Shown piece by piece: positions 62,113 through 64,000 of a stretch of DNA of 64,000 nucleotides. Location: positions 4,584,001 through 4,648,000 of the forward strand of contig NZ_CP050296.1 of the NCBI RefSeq assembly GCF_014189455.1, read 5' to 3'. The notes beneath the pieces are model-generated. The model did no database searches, was not told where the DNA came from, and saw only the letters and a list, made by a program, of their open reading frames with translations. The translations under genes and the position numbers were made by a program. Numbering within the stretch: the stretch's first letter is position 1; the number at the start of each line of letters is the position of its first letter. Source of the DNA: Mesorhizobium huakuii (GTDB lineage: Bacteria; Pseudomonadota; Alphaproteobacteria; Rhizobiales; Rhizobiaceae).

Positions 62113-63068
62113 CGCCGCGATCCGCGATGTCGCCGTACCGCGCTCGATGACCGGTGAGGACGAAACGGTGCTCGTGACGCGCTCCGCGAAGGCAGACGCA
62201 ACAGGCCGCGCAGCCCGAGGCCGGATGTCGACAACCGCACGAACAGCACGACGAGGAACACCGCATGGCCGCCAATCAGAAATCCCTGCGGATGCACCTG
62301 CGCGCCAAGCGTCTGCGCAAGCGCCAGCACGATGCCGCCGATCAGCGTTCCCCACAGTGAGCCGGCGCCACCGATCACCGCCGCCTCGAAAGCAAACAGC
62401 AATTGCGGCGCGCCGGCATAGGGGTCGAAGGTGGCGCGCATGCCGAGGAAGGCGCCGGAAAGGCCAACCGTGACCATGGCAATGGCCGCCGCAATGGCAT
62501 TGGCGCGGCGTGCATCGACGCCGACCAAGCCGGCCGTATCAGGGTCTTCCGAAGTGGCGCGGATCGCGCGGCCAAGCCTGGTGCGGGTCAGGAAAAGCTG
62601 CAGCCCGCCCAGCAGGATCACGGCGGTGGCAAACATGATCACGGCAAGCTTGCCGACATAGATGCTGCCTGGCCACTCCCAGGAATCATAGGACAGGCTG
62701 CCGATATAGGGCGCCAGCGAACGGGTATCGGCGCCGAACTGTTCGAACAGCATGTTGTCGATGACGATCGCCAGGCCGAACGTGGTCAGGATCGGCAACA
62801 GCGCCCCGCCGCGCGCGCTGCGCTCGAGCAGGAAGCGCTGCAGCGCCCAGCCGATCGCCGCCATCAAAGGCAACACGATGAGCAGGCCGACAAAGGGCGA
62901 GATATGGAACCGCGAGGCCAGCCACCACAGCGCAAAGGCAGCGAACACGGCGAGGCTGCCATGGGCGAGGTTGATGATGCGCATCACCGAAAACATGAAC
63001 GACAGGCCGCAGGCGATCAGCGCATAGTAGCCGCCGAGAAGAATGCCCTGGATGATCTGATTGCTCAT
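62037..63068 (-). CDS. HAAT ABC transporter permease (LivH type), third importer, over-long C-terminus
   Basis: 343 residues as read; GLSFMFSVMRIINLAHGSLA and EAAVIGGAGSLWGTLIGGI are LivH signatures. The last 46 residues, from about codon 298, are Arg/Ser-rich and are just the LivM frame read out of phase. The natural end is near RLPSRSA (297 residues), where TCA occurs instead of TGA at 62175-62177. See the finding on this junction. Start ATG 63068 overlaps the LivF-type stop (ATGA). Confidence 0.83.
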   Translation of the reverse strand: MSNQIIQGILLGGYYALIACGLSFMFSVMRIINLAHGSLAVFAAFALWWLASRFHISPFVGLLIVLPLMAAIGWALQRFLLERSARGGALLPILTTFGLAIVIDNMLFEQFGADTRSLAPYIGSLSYDSWEWPGSIYVGKLAVIMFATAVILLGGLQLFLTRTRLGRAIRATSEDPDTAGLVGVDARRANAIAAAIAMVTVGLSGAFLGMRATFDPYAGAPQLLFAFEAAVIGGAGSLWGTLIGGIVLALAQTLGAQVHPQGFLIGGHAVFLVVLFVRLSTSGLGLRGLLRLPSRSASRAPFRPHRSSSAVRRHRGSRRWLLLSSSRCLPLRRNSSRLAPSTA

Positions 63069-63793
63069 GCCAGAACGCTCCCGGGGCTTTTCCGGTGCAG
63101 GCCGAAATAGGCCTTCGTCACATCGTCGCGCGACACCGCCTTGCTCGGCCCTTCGAGCGCAACACGCCCCTCGAGCATGCAGATCACCCGGTCGGAGACC
63201 GCGAGCGCGCGGTTGAGGTCCTGTTCGACGAGGATGATGGTCGTGCCGGAAGCGATCAGCCCCTGAAGGGCCGCATAGACGCGATCGACGATCAGTGGCG
63301 ACAGGCCGAGCGAAACCTCGTCGAGCAAAAGCACGTCCGGATTGCTCATCAGCGCGCGGCCGATCGCCGTCGCCTGCTGCTCGCCACCCGAGAGATGGCC
63401 CGTCCTGGCGTGGCGGCGCGGCTTCAGGTTCGGAAACATCTCCAGCACCTTGTCGACGCTCCAGTCGCCCGGCCGGCCGGCGGTCTTGCCGAGCAGCAGG
63501 TTCTCCTCGACCGTCATCTGCACGAACAGCTTTCGCCCCTCCGGGACCAGCGCGATGCCCATGCCGACGCGCCTGTGCGACGGCACGCTGGTGAGGTCGG
63601 CGCCGTCGAGCAGCACGCGGCCGGCGGCCGGCTGATGCGCGCCGGCGATTGCCCTGAGCAGCGTCGTCTTGCCGGCGCCATTGGCGCCGACCAGCGCCAG
63701 CGTCTCGCCGCGTTCGACAGAGAAGCTAACGCCACGAACCGCCTGTAAGAGGCCGTGGCGGACAACCAGATTCTCGACCGACAGCAGGCTCAT
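63065..63793 (-). CDS. HAAT ABC transporter ATP-binding protein (LivF type), third importer
   Basis: 242 residues: Walker A GANGAGKTTLL, Q-loop LVPEGRKLFVQMTV, signature LSGGEQQA, Walker B VLLLDEVSLGLSP (Val in place of the usual Pro after Glu), LVEQDLNRALAVSDRV. Start overlaps the LivG-type stop (ATGA). Confidence 0.9.
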   Translation of the reverse strand: MSLLSVENLVVRHGLLQAVRGVSFSVERGETLALVGANGAGKTTLLRAIAGAHQPAAGRVLLDGADLTSVPSHRRVGMGIALVPEGRKLFVQMTVEENLLLGKTAGRPGDWSVDKVLEMFPNLKPRRHARTGHLSGGEQQATAIGRALMSNPDVLLLDEVSLGLSPLIVDRVYAALQGLIASGTTIILVEQDLNRALAVSDRVICMLEGRVALEGPSKAVSRDDVTKAYFGLHRKSPGSVLA

Positions 63794-64000
63794 TTCGGGC
63801 CTCCGCCGAGATAGGCGCGCACGACCTCGGGATCGGCCATCACCGCTTGCGGCTCGCCGTCGGCGATGATTTTTCCCGCATCCATGCAGATCAGCCGCTC
63901 GGCCACCTGCAGCAGGATGTGGACGATGTGCTCGATCCAGACGATGCCGATCTTACGCCGGCGCAACTCCTTGATCGTGTCGACAAGCTCACTGGCTTCG
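63790..64000 (-). CDS. HAAT ABC transporter ATP-binding protein (LivG type), C-terminal fragment
   Basis: Last 69 or so residues of a LivG-type ATPase, cut by the window edge. The minus strand reads ...IGIVWIEHIVHILLQVAERL... and ends ...PEVVRAYLGGGPK before TGA at 63790-63792. WIEHIVHILLQVAERLICM corresponds to the H-loop and following helix; EVVRAYLGG is the family ending. The rest, and the binding protein of this importer, lie beyond base 64000. Confidence 0.88.
   Translation of the reverse strand, partial: EASELVDTIKELRRRKIGIVWIEHIVHILLQVAERLICMDAGKIIADGEPQAVMADPEVVRAYLGGGPK

Noticed and set aside
1..64000. CRISPR arrays, tRNA/rRNA genes, insertion sequences, phage genes
   Set aside because: No regularly spaced repeats, clover-leaf-like genes, transposase motifs or terminal repeats were recognised by reading both strands.

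Overview
The window is a 64-kb, GC-rich, almost fully coding stretch from an alphaproteobacterium. Gene style (tight ATGA/GTGA overlaps, many ABC importers, IclR/GntR-FCD/LysR regulators, and a Tim44-like plus zinc-ribbon pair) points to the Rhizobiales, most likely Mesorhizobium or a close Phyllobacteriaceae relative. That assignment is inferred from gene content, not from a marker gene. No rRNA, tRNA, transposase, phage gene or CRISPR array was seen. The region is a chain of nutrient-scavenging modules with six ABC importers, each next to its own catabolic enzymes and regulator.

Layout: (1) 1-7340, 2-aminoethylphosphonate use: phosphonoacetaldehyde dehydrogenase (partial), the hydroxy-AEP ammonia-lyase PbfA, a D-2-hydroxyacid dehydrogenase, and a four-gene AEP importer preceded by candidate Pho boxes. 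(2) 7352-16502, a deoxy-sugar/sugar-acid module: MaoC hydratase, Gfo/Idh oxidoreductase, mutarotase, enolase-superfamily dehydratase, CUT1 sugar importer, divergent IclR regulator and a lactonase. (3) 16566-19440, MaoC, class III CoA-transferase and a binding-protein-like polypeptide without a signal peptide. (4) 19803-25058, Tim44-like membrane protein, zinc-ribbon protein, quinone-oxidoreductase-type dehydrogenase with divergent LysR, and an acetolactate-synthase-like ThDP enzyme.

(5) 25103-34152 is one long minus-strand unit: acetyltransferase, large MalT-type LuxR regulator, deacetylase-family hydrolase and a complete branched-chain-amino-acid-type (HAAT) importer. It faces 34331-38672: M20 amidohydrolase, an APH-fold kinase and a class III PLP enzyme resembling the hydroxylysine kinase/phospholyase pair, and a GntR regulator. 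(6) 38697-47915: FAD amine-oxidase-type enzyme plus a second HAAT importer, divergent from GntR, DUF3830, TIGR04076-like, aldo/keto reductase, NTF2-like protein and the binding protein; a GlcD-type FAD oxidase follows at 48128-49525. (7) 49551-58801: a pentonate/aldonate pathway (IlvD/Edd dehydratase, AraD1-like hydrolase, SDR, GntR, divergent aldose epimerase) joined to a PotABCD-type importer. (8) 58836-64000: aromatic-type aldehyde dehydrogenase, coniferyl-alcohol-dehydrogenase-type SDR and a third HAAT importer running off the window.

Three genes (phnV-like, enolase-superfamily, deacetylase-family) are each broken by a one-base change in a G/C homopolymer. One HAAT permease junction looks damaged by a single substitution that would remove both a stop and a start codon. 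These may be sequencing errors, and products should be read with that in mind.
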